A stretch of DNA of 64,000 nucleotides, taken from Micromonospora sp. WMMD961. GTDB taxonomy: Bacteria; Actinomycetota; Actinomycetes; Mycobacteriales; Micromonosporaceae. The stretch spans positions 6,520,501 to 6,584,500 of the forward strand of contig NZ_JARUBJ010000002.1 in assembly GCF_029626145.1 (NCBI RefSeq), in the 5' to 3' direction. Each line of letters starts with the position of its first letter. The first letter of the stretch is position 1. Both the position numbers and the translations under genes were made by a program. The notes under the pieces are model-generated. The model saw only the letters and a program-made list of their open reading frames with translations. It searched no databases and had not been told where the DNA came from. Below, piece after piece: positions 1 through 9,140 of this stretch.

Positions 1-462
1 CACCGCGAGCGAGCCCGGCAACTGCTCGACGTGGCCGGTCTTGCCGGTTTCGAGAAGCGCCTGCCGCACGAACTCTCCGGCGGCATGCAGCAGCGGGTCT
101 CGCTGTGCCGGTCGTTGATCGGCGAACCCCGGGTGATGCTGATGGACGAGCCGTTCTCCGCGCTCGACGCGCTCACCCGCGAGGAACTGTCCGGTGAACT
201 CCAGCGGGTGCACATGGAGAACAAGCCGACCATCGTCTTCGTCACCCACTCGATCGACGAGGCGGTGCTGCTCGCCGACCGGGTGGTCGTGCTGAGCCCT
301 CGCCCCGGCCGGATCCGCAAGGTGCTCGACGTCGACATCCCCCGGCCCCGCACCCTGGGCCGCAACGCCCACCTGGCCGACGTCGCGCGCGTCAGCGCCG
401 ACCTCCACGAGCTGTTGATGGAACGCGACGAGCCGGCGGCGGCCGGCGCGGAAGGACGATGA
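1..462 (+). CDS. ABC transporter ATP-binding protein, 5' end missing
   Basis: The C-terminal 153 codons of an ABC ATPase of the nitrate/sulfonate/taurine importer type (SsuB/TauB/ThiZ group). The reading frame is open from base 1, so the start and the Walker A loop lie outside the window. The signature LSGGMQQR, Walker B LMDEPFSALD and the H-loop histidine in FVTHSIDEAV are all present, followed by the usual SPRPGRI tail. This subunit would energise an inner-membrane importer. The partner permease and binding protein are presumably upstream and not visible. The stop overlaps the start of the next gene (ATGA), so it is translationally coupled to the oxidoreductase. The substrate cannot be told from this fragment. 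Confidence 0.9.
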   Translation, partial: HRERARQLLDVAGLAGFEKRLPHELSGGMQQRVSLCRSLIGEPRVMLMDEPFSALDALTREELSGELQRVHMENKPTIVFVTHSIDEAVLLADRVVVLSPRPGRIRKVLDVDIPRPRTLGRNAHLADVARVSADLHELLMERDEPAAAGAEGR

Positions 463-1415
463 ACATGCGGGTGTCGGTCTTCACCGAACCCAACCGGGGC
501 GCCACCTACGACACCCAACTCCGGTTCGCCCGGCTGGTCGAGGCCTGCGGTTACGAGGGTTTCCTCCGCGCCGACCACTACCAGTCGATGGGCGCCGACC
601 CGGGCCTGCCCGGCCCGACGGACGCCTGGCTGACCCTCGCCGCGCTGGCCCGGGAGACCGAACGGATCCGGCTCGGCACCCTGGTGACGTCGGCCACCTT
701 CCGCCTGCCCGGCCCGCTCGCGGTGATGGTCGCGCAGGTCGACCAGATGAGCGGCGGGCGCGTCGACCTGGGCATCGGCGCCGGCTGGTACGAGCGGGAG
801 CACACCTCGTACGGCATCCCGTTCCCGCCGGTCGGCGAGCGCTTCGACCGGCTGGCCGAACAGCTTGAGGTGATCACCGGGCTGTGGGGGACCCCGTCCG
901 GCGAGACCTACAACTTCACCGGCGACCACTACCGGTTGGTGGACGCGCCCGCCCTGCCCAAGCCGGTACAGGTGCCCGGGCCTCCGATCATCGTGGGCGG
1001 TCGCGGTCCGAAGCGCACCCCGGAGCTGGCCGCCCGGTACGCCGACGAGTTCAACATGCCGTTCAAGTCCGTAGCGGACACCGCCGAGGCGTACGACCGG
1101 GTGCGGGAGGCGTGCGAGCGCACCGGGCGGACGGAGTCCGGGCGCGCACCGCTGGTGCTCTCCGCCGGCATCGTCGTGGCCATCGGTCGGACCGACGAGG
1201 AGGCCCGGCGGCGGGCAGCACCTCTGCACGTGAAGAGCGCACTGCCGCCGGAGGACCCGGTGATCGGCTCGCCCGCGCAGCTCGCGCAGCGGATCGGTGA
1301 GTTCGCCGCGATCGGCGCCACCCGGGTACACCTCCGTCTGATCGACTTCGACGACCTCGACCACCTCGAACTGATCGCCGCCGAGGTGCTTCCCCAACTT
1401 GACGGAGAACGATGA
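459..1415 (+). CDS. LLM-class flavin (F420)-dependent oxidoreductase
   Basis: A 318-residue luciferase-like monooxygenase fold protein. The N-terminus MRVSVFTEPNRG, the ETERIRLGTLV strand and the SGGRVDLGIGAGWYEREH motif are typical of the actinobacterial F420-dependent LLM group. The C-terminal part ends with the substrate-loop and helix region expected for a full-length member. Two potential starts are visible (ATG at 459 and ATG at 465). The first is used because it forms an ATGA overlap with the ATPase gene. It overlaps the following cupin gene in the same way, so three genes form one translationally coupled cassette. The context suggests uptake and oxidation of a small organic substrate, but its identity is unknown. 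Confidence 0.85.
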   Translation: MNMRVSVFTEPNRGATYDTQLRFARLVEACGYEGFLRADHYQSMGADPGLPGPTDAWLTLAALARETERIRLGTLVTSATFRLPGPLAVMVAQVDQMSGGRVDLGIGAGWYEREHTSYGIPFPPVGERFDRLAEQLEVITGLWGTPSGETYNFTGDHYRLVDAPALPKPVQVPGPPIIVGGRGPKRTPELAARYADEFNMPFKSVADTAEAYDRVREACERTGRTESGRAPLVLSAGIVVAIGRTDEEARRRAAPLHVKSALPPEDPVIGSPAQLAQRIGEFAAIGATRVHLRLIDFDDLDHLELIAAEVLPQLDGER

Positions 1416-1720
1416 CCGACGTGATCGACGGAACCGAACTCGGACCGGTGGGCCAGGAGATCGTGTTCGAGAACGACCGGGTACGGATCTGGCACATCCG
1501 CCTCGAGCCCGGCGAGCGGCAACCGCTGCACCGGCACGACCACCCGTACCTGGTGGTGGCGATCGAGGGCGCGAAGAACGTCGTACAGACCGTCGACGGC
1601 ACCCGGATCGACGCCGACGAGCCCACCGGCGGCGTGGTCTACCGGGACCCGGGCGCGGTCCATATGCTCACCAATGTCGGAGACACGACATACCTGGCCC
1701 GGCTGGTCGAACTCAAGTAG
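1412..1720 (+). CDS. Small cupin-domain protein
   Basis: A 102-residue single-domain cupin. The first cupin motif is visible around residues 33-45 (GERQPLHRHDHPYLVV, two metal-ligand histidines) and the second around residues 82-92 (DPGAVHMLTNVG, third histidine). Such proteins bind a divalent metal in a beta-barrel and act as isomerases, dioxygenases or sensors of small ligands. The start overlaps the oxidoreductase stop (ATGA), so the protein probably works on the same compound. Specific activity is not predictable from sequence. Confidence 0.8.
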   Translation: MTDVIDGTELGPVGQEIVFENDRVRIWHIRLEPGERQPLHRHDHPYLVVAIEGAKNVVQTVDGTRIDADEPTGGVVYRDPGAVHMLTNVGDTTYLARLVELK

Positions 1721-1797
1721 ACCCGCCGAGCGCGGGCCGGCGCGCCGCGCGGCGCGCCGGTGGCGATCGGGTGTACCGGGTGCGTAACGTGCCCGAC

Positions 1798-4794
1798 ATG
1801 GCCTTTCGGACCTGGGGCAGACTGCTGCTCACGGCGCTCGGGGTGAGCGTGCTGGCCGGAGCCGGCCAGCTCGGCGTCGCGTACGGTTTCGGCATCGTCC
1901 GGCTGACCGGCGCCTTCACCGGTACGACCGTCAACCAGTGGCCGACCCAGCTCGTCTGGGTCGGTTGGTTCGCCGCGAACGCCGCCGTCGCCGGCGCCGT
2001 CCTGACCGGACGCCTCGCTCGCCGCGACGCACCGGCGCCCAGCACCGGCCGCCAGTTGGCGATCGGTGGCGCGGCGGCACTCGGTGCCACCGTCATCGCT
2101 CCGCTCTGCATGCAGCCCGCCCGCGCCGCCGAGTTGATCTCGGTCGACCCGGTGTGGGCGGTGGGCATCTGCGCCGTACTCGGAGCGGTGATCGGAGCGG
2201 GCGCGGCGATCGCCGTCCTGTTCCGGCCCGAGCTGGGCTGGAACATGGCGGCCGTGGCCGGCGCGGTCTGGCTGCTGGCGATGATCTCGGTCCTGCCGTC
2301 GCTCGGCACGGCCGGCCCACTGCCGACGGTACGGCTCGGTGTCCTGGAGCCGAGCTGGCTGGACGACGCCGCCGCGCAACGACTGGCGCTGCTCCTGCTG
2401 CCCATCGTGGCGTTGCTGGCCGGCGCGGCGACCGCCGGACTGGCCCGCTGGCGAGGTCAGGCACCACTGGTCAGCGGAGCCACCGGGGTGGCCGGGCCGG
2501 TGCTTGTGGCATTCGCGTACCTGACCGCCGGTCCGGGTGACGCGGTGGACCGCTACCAGGCCACCCCGTACTACGGCTCGTTGATCGCGATCCTCGCCGG
2601 CACGCTCGGCGCGGCGGCCGCCGCGCTGCTGCGTTGGCCCGCCGGCGCCCGTACCGGGGACACGCACGCCATCGAGCCCTCCGACATCCTGCGCCCACTG
2701 CCCCCGGCCCCGGAGCTGCCGGGCGCGGCGTCGACGGATTCGTCGAACGAGTCGGCCGCCGCCGAGCGCACCGACGCGAAGACGCCCGTCGACACCACGC
2801 CGGCCGCCCTCGTCCCAGGTCCGTGGGCCGGCGACGGCTCCGACGGTGTACGCACCGTCCCGGCACACTGGGACTGGCCGGCGACCACCACGAGCGGCCA
2901 ACACGGCTCTCCCCCGGCCGCTGCGGCAACCCCTGACGCGCCGGCCAGCCCCGCATCCTGGCTGACCGATCCGACCGGCGAGTTCACCGCCGACACGCGG
3001 ACCCGCAGGCTGAGCCCGGAGGAGGGCCCCTCGTCGGCCGACAGCGAGCGCTCGGCCACCACCGACGTCAGCAGCCCGACCAGCGCTGCCCCGACCAGCA
3101 GCACGGCCGGCCGTGCGGGTGCCGCCGCCCCGTCGTTCGGCCCTGCCGGCGACGAGCAGACCGACGGCGCGCCAGCGCGCACGACCGATCCAGCGACCCA
3201 CGACCGCGGCATCGGTGCGAACACGACCAGCACGGGCACGACCGGCGCAGGCACGACCAGCGCAGGCACGACCAGCGCAGGCACGACCAGCGCAGGCACG
3301 ACCAGCGCAGGCACGACCGGTAGGGCCGACACGGGTGCGGTCGGCAGCGGCGCGGCCAGCACGGGTGCGGGCGATGCGGCGGCGCTCAAGCCGCGTCGGA
3401 CCCGTAAGCCGAAGGTCGGTTCGGATGCCACCTCTGACGCTCCGGGCGAGACGTCGCCAACCGAGTCTAAGAGCAGCGGCGAGACGGCCTCCGGGCGCAC
3501 GAAGAGGGGCACCCGCCCCGGCAGGTTCGCCGACAGCACCGGCTCCGGCACGCCAGCCGACACTCCGGCGCTCAGCGACGAGAGCCAGGGCAGCGGGTCC
3601 GACCAGGCGGCCAAGGCCTCCCCGGCCAGCGCGACGGCAGCGGTCCCGACCGCCGGGACCGGTACGACAGGGGCACCGACCGCCGGGACCGGCGCAGCGG
3701 CCGAGGCGGTCAACCCCCCGCGCACTCCGGTCACCGGCACGAAGAGCGGAGCAGCCAACGCCAGGGCGGCGGCAGCCGACCCGAAGGCGGCGGTACCGAA
3801 GCCGCCGCGCGCCGCCGCGACCAGCCCGACCTCAGCGGTGGCCGACCCCAAGGCGGGCGCGCCGCGTACCCCGGCCGACGCAACCACCGACTCCACCGCG
3901 CCACCGGCCGACGCGACCACCGGTGCCACCGTCCCGGCCACCAGCAGCACCGCGCCACCGGCCACCGCGACCGTCAGCTCGGCCACACCACCGGCTACCG
4001 CGACCGCCGGCTCAGCCACGCCACCAGCCGACCCGGCAGGTGCGTCCGCGGCCGACCGGGCTGGCGAAGCCGCCGAGGCGCGGACGGCCAACGAGGACGG
4101 TTCCGCCGCCGAGGACGGTTCCGCCGCCGGGTTGTTCGGGATCACGACCACCGGCGACTCCGACACGGACCGGTGGACGCCCGAGCGATCGCCCTGGCCG
4201 GTCGCCTCGGCATGGACGGTGCCGCCGCAGGCTCCCGGACGGGAGTCGACAGTTTCGGATGCGCCGGCCGAGCCGGACAAGCCATCGGGGCCGACGCTGC
4301 GGCCCCGACACCGGGCGCCGCTGCCGGATCTGAGCCGGGCCAGCACCTGGAACGCCTTCGACACGACCCGGCGCACCGGACCTACCGACGCACCGGACCG
4401 CTCGACGGTCCGGACGACACCGGCCGGTCCGACCACGAGCAGCGAGACGTCAACTCCGCCAGAGAACCCGAGCGCCTCGGATTCGCCGGTCGTGCCGGCC
4501 ACGGCCGGTACGACCTCCGGCACCGACGACCCGGCGAGCGTCGACGCCACCCCGACGGGCAAGGCGACGGAGCAGCCCTCCCGGCGCGGACGGCTCGGTG
4601 GCCTCTTCCGCCGTAACCGGTCCCGGGCCGAGGAAGGTCAGGAACCGGCGGGCGAGACGGAACCGCTGAAGGCTCAGGACGAGGAGTTCGTCGACTGGGT
4701 CGCAGGCCTGAGTAAGCCGGTATCGGACAACGAGCCGGAGCGGGGGAACGCCCGCCGTTCGTTGCGCTCCACCGGCCGGCACCACCGCGAGTGA
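1798..4794 (+). CDS. Polytopic membrane protein with long disordered Ala/Thr/Pro-rich tail
   Basis: About 998 residues. Roughly the first 290 contain about eight hydrophobic segments (for example LLLTALGVSVLAGAG, AVGICAVLGAVIGAGAAIAV and LALLLLPIVALLAGAATAG). The remaining 700 are low-complexity A/T/P/G/S/D-rich sequence ending in a short basic patch near RRGRLGGLFRRNRSR. I do not recognise the family. The ATG is chosen because it directly precedes the first membrane segment; in-frame GTG codons at 1771, 1780 and 1789 are alternatives. The tail is probably disordered and cytoplasmic or wall-spanning, depending on topology. It is the last plus-strand gene before the convergent thiamine operon. 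Confidence 0.7.
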   Translation: MAFRTWGRLLLTALGVSVLAGAGQLGVAYGFGIVRLTGAFTGTTVNQWPTQLVWVGWFAANAAVAGAVLTGRLARRDAPAPSTGRQLAIGGAAALGATVIAPLCMQPARAAELISVDPVWAVGICAVLGAVIGAGAAIAVLFRPELGWNMAAVAGAVWLLAMISVLPSLGTAGPLPTVRLGVLEPSWLDDAAAQRLALLLLPIVALLAGAATAGLARWRGQAPLVSGATGVAGPVLVAFAYLTAGPGDAVDRYQATPYYGSLIAILAGTLGAAAAALLRWPAGARTGDTHAIEPSDILRPLPPAPELPGAASTDSSNESAAAERTDAKTPVDTTPAALVPGPWAGDGSDGVRTVPAHWDWPATTTSGQHGSPPAAAATPDAPASPASWLTDPTGEFTADTRTRRLSPEEGPSSADSERSATTDVSSPTSAAPTSSTAGRAGAAAPSFGPAGDEQTDGAPARTTDPATHDRGIGANTTSTGTTGAGTTSAGTTSAGTTSAGTTSAGTTGRADTGAVGSGAASTGAGDAAALKPRRTRKPKVGSDATSDAPGETSPTESKSSGETASGRTKRGTRPGRFADSTGSGTPADTPALSDESQGSGSDQAAKASPASATAAVPTAGTGTTGAPTAGTGAAAEAVNPPRTPVTGTKSGAANARAAAADPKAAVPKPPRAAATSPTSAVADPKAGAPRTPADATTDSTAPPADATTGATVPATSSTAPPATATVSSATPPATATAGSATPPADPAGASAADRAGEAAEARTANEDGSAAEDGSAAGLFGITTTGDSDTDRWTPERSPWPVASAWTVPPQAPGRESTVSDAPAEPDKPSGPTLRPRHRAPLPDLSRASTWNAFDTTRRTGPTDAPDRSTVRTTPAGPTTSSETSTPPENPSASDSPVVPATAGTTSGTDDPASVDATPTGKATEQPSRRGRLGGLFRRNRSRAEEGQEPAGETEPLKAQDEEFVDWVAGLSKPVSDNEPERGNARRSLRSTGRHHRE
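3223..3312 (+). repeat. Six tandem 15-bp units inside the disordered tail
   Basis: Four identical copies of ACGACCAGCGCAGGC lie head to tail at 3253-3312, preceded by two diverged copies. Because the unit is 15 bp, the array stays in frame and encodes a five-residue Gly-Thr-Thr-Ser-Ala repeat. Copy number can change by slippage without a frameshift. Confidence 0.9.
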
Positions 4795-4802
4795 GTCCCG
4801 CT

Positions 4803-4879
4803 TGATCCACTCGGGTTCACTGGAGTCGGGCTATCCCACCCGCTTGGACACCGCGACACCAGTGAACCCGAGTCGATCA
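4803..4879. repeat. Imperfect inverted repeat, 21-nt arms
   Basis: The arms at 4803-4823 and 4859-4879 match at 20 of 21 positions (core CTCGGGTTCACTGG) around a 35-nt loop. The element lies between convergent genes and has no T-tract. It could act as a bidirectional terminator or be a palindromic repeat. Confidence 0.6.
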
Positions 4880-4890
4880 TCCTGCAACCC

Positions 4891-4929
4891 CGCTCACCAG
4901 GCCGCCAGGCCGACCGGACGAGGTGAGCG
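4891..4929 (-). terminator. Hairpin downstream of thiC
   Basis: Arms CGCTCACC and GGTGAGCG enclose an inner AGGCC/GGCC stem, starting 10 nt after the thiC stop. No U-tract follows, as is common in GC-rich actinobacteria. It is the likely end of the thi transcript. Confidence 0.5.
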
Positions 4930-4938
4930 CCGCACCCG

Positions 4939-6531
<1,593 letters not shown>

Positions 6532-6548
6532 GACAGCCTCCCTGGTGA

Positions 6549-7334
6549 TCAAGCGGACCAGCCGAAGTGGTTCAGCGGCCCGCGTCCCGCGCCCAGCTCC
6601 CAACTCCGCGCGCCGGCCAGCGCTCGGAGCACGTACTCCTTGGCGGTTCCCACCGCCGCCGGCACCGGATCGCCGAGGGCGAGCCGCACCGCGATCGCCG
6701 CCGAGAACGAGCACCCGGTGCCGTGGGTGTGCCGTGTGTCCACCCGCAGGGCGCGCAGCAGAGTGGTGACGCCGTCCCCGTGCAGCACGTCCACCGCCTC
6801 GTCACCGCCGAGGTCGCCGCCGGTGACCACCACGTACTCCGGTCCGCCGGCCGCGAGCGCCTCGGCGGCCACGACCATCCCGGCCACGTCGTCGACCGGA
6901 CGCCCGGTGATGGCCGCGGCCTCCGCGCAGTTCGGCGTCGCCACAGTGGCGTACGGCAGCAGCCGCTGCACCGCGTCCACCACGCCGAGCCGGTGACCAC
7001 TGGTGGCGACCAGCACCGGGTCGACAACGAGGTGCGGCAGCCGACCGGCCCGTGCGGCCTCGGCCACCACGTCGGCGACCGCCGGGGTACCGAGCATCCC
7101 TGTCTTGACCGCAGCGACGGCGAAGTCGGCGAGCACGCTGTCCAACTGCTCGGTGACCGTGCGCGGAGGCATCGGCAGGACGGCGTCGACACCCCGGGTG
7201 TTCTGCGCGGTGACCGCCGTGAGGACGCTGGTGCCGTACGCGCCCAGCGCCGCGAAGACCTTGAGGTCGGCCTGGATGCCTGCGCCGCCGCCGGAGTCGG
7301 AGCCGGCGATGGTGAGGATTGTGCTTGGTGTCAC
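6549..7334 (-). CDS. thiD: Hydroxymethylpyrimidine/phosphomethylpyrimidine kinase ThiD
   Basis: A 261-residue ribokinase-fold enzyme that phosphorylates HMP and HMP-P to HMP-PP for coupling by ThiE. The N-terminal motif GSDSGGGAGIQADLK and the C-terminal anion-hole/catalytic motif HTHGTGCSFSAAIA are intact, and length is normal. The GTG start overlaps the stop of the upstream ThiE/TenI-like gene (GTGA), indicating coupling. ThiC follows after 17 nt, pairing the producer of HMP-P with its kinase. Confidence 0.95.
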   Translation of the reverse strand: MTPSTILTIAGSDSGGGAGIQADLKVFAALGAYGTSVLTAVTAQNTRGVDAVLPMPPRTVTEQLDSVLADFAVAAVKTGMLGTPAVADVVAEAARAGRLPHLVVDPVLVATSGHRLGVVDAVQRLLPYATVATPNCAEAAAITGRPVDDVAGMVVAAEALAAGGPEYVVVTGGDLGGDEAVDVLHGDGVTTLLRALRVDTRHTHGTGCSFSAAIAVRLALGDPVPAAVGTAKEYVLRALAGARSWELGAGRGPLNHFGWSA

Positions 7335-8065
7335 TTCTCCTCCGTGGTTGCGGTTGAGGGCTGCGGCCGACCGTGCCCACTCCGGGCGGTCAGGCCTGAT
7401 CCCTGCGTGGGCACGGTCGGACGCAGCCCTGCCGTGGAGACCTGGGTGACCCCGCGCCGGGTTTGGGTCAGCACCGGGGTGACCGCCTCTTCATAGGCGC
7501 TGATCAGGGTTGCGGCTGTCTCGGCGGGGTCTCCGGCTCGCATGATCGCGCCCAGGACTGCTACTCCTGCTGCTCCTGCTCCTACGCAGGCGGTTACCTG
7601 TGCTGGGGTTTCGACTCCGCCGAGGGCCAGCAGCGGCACGGGACTGACCTCGACCAGCTTGCGCAGGCCGTCCGGTCCCAGGGGTGGGCCGTAACCCGGT
7701 TTTGTCTTCGTGGGCCAGACCGGGGAGATGGTGGCGTAGTGCTCGGTGGTCAGGCGGTCCAGCTCGTTCTGGTGGTGGCAGGAACGGCCGACCAGGGTGT
7801 GGGTCGGCGGTGGGTACGGGCCGGCGGCCGGCAGGTGGACCGCGTCGCCGCCGAGCGGGTCGGGGCCGGCCACGACGAGGGTCCCGCCCACGTCGGCGAG
7901 GATCGCACGCAGGTCGGCGGCGAGGGCGGCGCGTTCGGCACGGGGCAGGTCCTTCTCCCGTAGCACCACCCAGCGCACTCCCCCGGCCACCGCTCCCGCC
8001 ACGACCCGGTCGAGCCCATCCCGCCCGACGAGCCGGTCGGTCAACACGACAACGCCCGACGGCAC
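7331..8065 (-). CDS. ThiE/TenI-family protein (second thiamine-phosphate-synthase fold)
   Basis: About 244 residues of ThiE/TenI barrel with a 45-residue polar tail. VLREKD, GRSCH, PVWPTKTK and LLALGGVE align with ThiE/TenI strands. The ThiE substrate motif (VND..., G-H-I-G-Q-E-D) is absent. In its place is VHLPAAG, which resembles the VQLPSGS of Bacillus TenI, and GRSCH resembles TenI GRSVH. TenI is a thiazole tautomerase acting after ThiG, so that role is inferred because the gene follows thiG directly. The GTG at 8065 is chosen after the hairpin at 8077-8126. A GTG at 8167 that overlaps the thiG stop (GTGA) is a serious alternative and would place the hairpin inside the coding region. Confidence 0.8.
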   Translation of the reverse strand: MPSGVVVLTDRLVGRDGLDRVVAGAVAGGVRWVVLREKDLPRAERAALAADLRAILADVGGTLVVAGPDPLGGDAVHLPAAGPYPPPTHTLVGRSCHHQNELDRLTTEHYATISPVWPTKTKPGYGPPLGPDGLRKLVEVSPVPLLALGGVETPAQVTACVGAGAAGVAVLGAIMRAGDPAETAATLISAYEEAVTPVLTQTRRGVTQVSTAGLRPTVPTQGSGLTARSGHGRPQPSTATTEEK

Positions 8066-8076
8066 GCTCTCCGACG

Positions 8077-8126
8077 AGATCTTGGAAGGAAAATGCCCCT
8101 GGCGGGGCCTGTTCCTTCCAAGATCT
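8077..8126. repeat. Perfect 14-bp palindrome with inner stem
   Basis: AGATCTTGGAAGGA at 8077-8090 pairs perfectly with 8113-8126, and an inner GCCCC/GGGGC stem (8095-8108) closes on a TGGC loop. It lies between thiG and the next gene in the mRNA, or within that gene's 5' codons if the upstream start is used. It has no U-tract. Confidence 0.8.
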
Positions 8127-8163
8127 ACGGACGGCGCCTGGCCCTTCGGCTGCTGCGGCCCGG

Positions 8164-8934
8164 TCACAGGTCGGGTCTTCCCGCGTCGGAGGTGGAGGGG
8201 AGCGCGTGGAAGCGTCGGGCGATCCGGCCGGCGCCAGCAGCCAACCGGCCCGCCTCGACCGCGTACCGCATCGCGGTCGCCATCGCCACCGGGTCCTCGG
8301 CCCGGGTCACCGCACTCGCCAGCAGCACCGCGTCGCAGCCCAACTCCATCGCGAGGGCGGCGTCGGAGGCGGTGCCGATGCCCGCGTCGAGGATCACCGG
8401 GACGCCCACGCCCTGCCTGATGAGCCGGATGTGGTGCGGGTTGCCGATGCCGAGCCCCGACCCGATCGGGGAGCCGGCCGGCATCACCGCGGCACAGCCC
8501 ACGTCGGCGAGGCGGCGGGCCAGCACCGGGTCGTCGCTGGTGTACGGCAGCACGGTGAAGCCGTCGGCGACCAACTCCTCGGCGGCGCGGAGCAACTCCA
8601 CCCCGTCGGGCAGCAGCGTCCGCTCGTCGCCGATCACCTCCAGCTTGACCCAGTCGGTGTCGAACGCGTCCCGGGCCAGCCGGGCCACCTTCACCGCCTC
8701 GGTCGCGGTGTGGCAGCCGGCGGTGTTCGGCAGCAGGCGTACCCCGCACCGGTCCAGCAACTCCAGCAGCCCGCCGGTGGAACCGGGCGCGGTGCCCACG
8801 CGACGCAGCGCCAGCGTGACCAGCTCGGTGCCGGACGCCCGGATCGCCTGTTCCAGGACGTGCAGGTTCGCGGCACCGCCGGTGCCGAGGATCAACCGCG
8901 AGGTGAACGTCTCCCCACCCAGCTCGAACGGCAT
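8164..8934 (-). CDS. thiG: Thiazole synthase ThiG
   Basis: A 256-residue TIM-barrel enzyme that joins deoxyxylulose phosphate, dehydroglycine and the ThiS thiocarboxylate to make the thiazole phosphate. The N-terminus FTSRLILGTGGAAN, LLPNTAGCHTATEAV, the Schiff-base lysine region DWVKLEVIGD, and AVMPAGSPIGSGLGI are all canonical. The ATG is used. A GTG nine bases upstream overlaps the thiS stop and may be the coupled start. ThiO and ThiS, which supply dehydroglycine and sulfur, are encoded immediately upstream. Confidence 0.96.
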   Translation of the reverse strand: MPFELGGETFTSRLILGTGGAANLHVLEQAIRASGTELVTLALRRVGTAPGSTGGLLELLDRCGVRLLPNTAGCHTATEAVKVARLARDAFDTDWVKLEVIGDERTLLPDGVELLRAAEELVADGFTVLPYTSDDPVLARRLADVGCAAVMPAGSPIGSGLGIGNPHHIRLIRQGVGVPVILDAGIGTASDAALAMELGCDAVLLASAVTRAEDPVAMATAMRYAVEAGRLAAGAGRIARRFHALPSTSDAGRPDL

Positions 8935-8939
8935 GCCGC

Positions 8940-9140
8940 TCACCCGCCCTGCGCCGCGGTGAGCACCTCGACCCGGTCGCCGTCGCGCAGCGCCGTGGCC
9001 GGCCACCCGACCCGGGGTACGACCTCCCCGTTGACAGCGACCGCCACCCCACGCTGTTCGGGCACGATGTCGCGTACCAGGTCGGCCACCGACGTGCCAC
9101 CGGGCACGACGCGCCCGGCCCCGTTCACCGTCAACTCCAC
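8940..9140 (-). CDS. thiS: Sulfur carrier protein ThiS
   Basis: A 66-residue ubiquitin-like carrier (MELTVNG start) ending in the diagnostic Gly-Gly (TAAQGG), which is adenylated and thiocarboxylated before donating sulfur to ThiG. The GTG start lies inside the last codons of thiO, so the two genes overlap by 10 nt. No ThiF gene is seen in the window. Confidence 0.95.
   Translation of the reverse strand: MELTVNGAGRVVPGGTSVADLVRDIVPEQRGVAVAVNGEVVPRVGWPATALRDGDRVEVLTAAQGG

Noticed and set aside
3223..3312. Short tandem repeats considered as a CRISPR array
   Set aside because: The units are 15 bp, contiguous and without spacers, and they stay in the coding frame.
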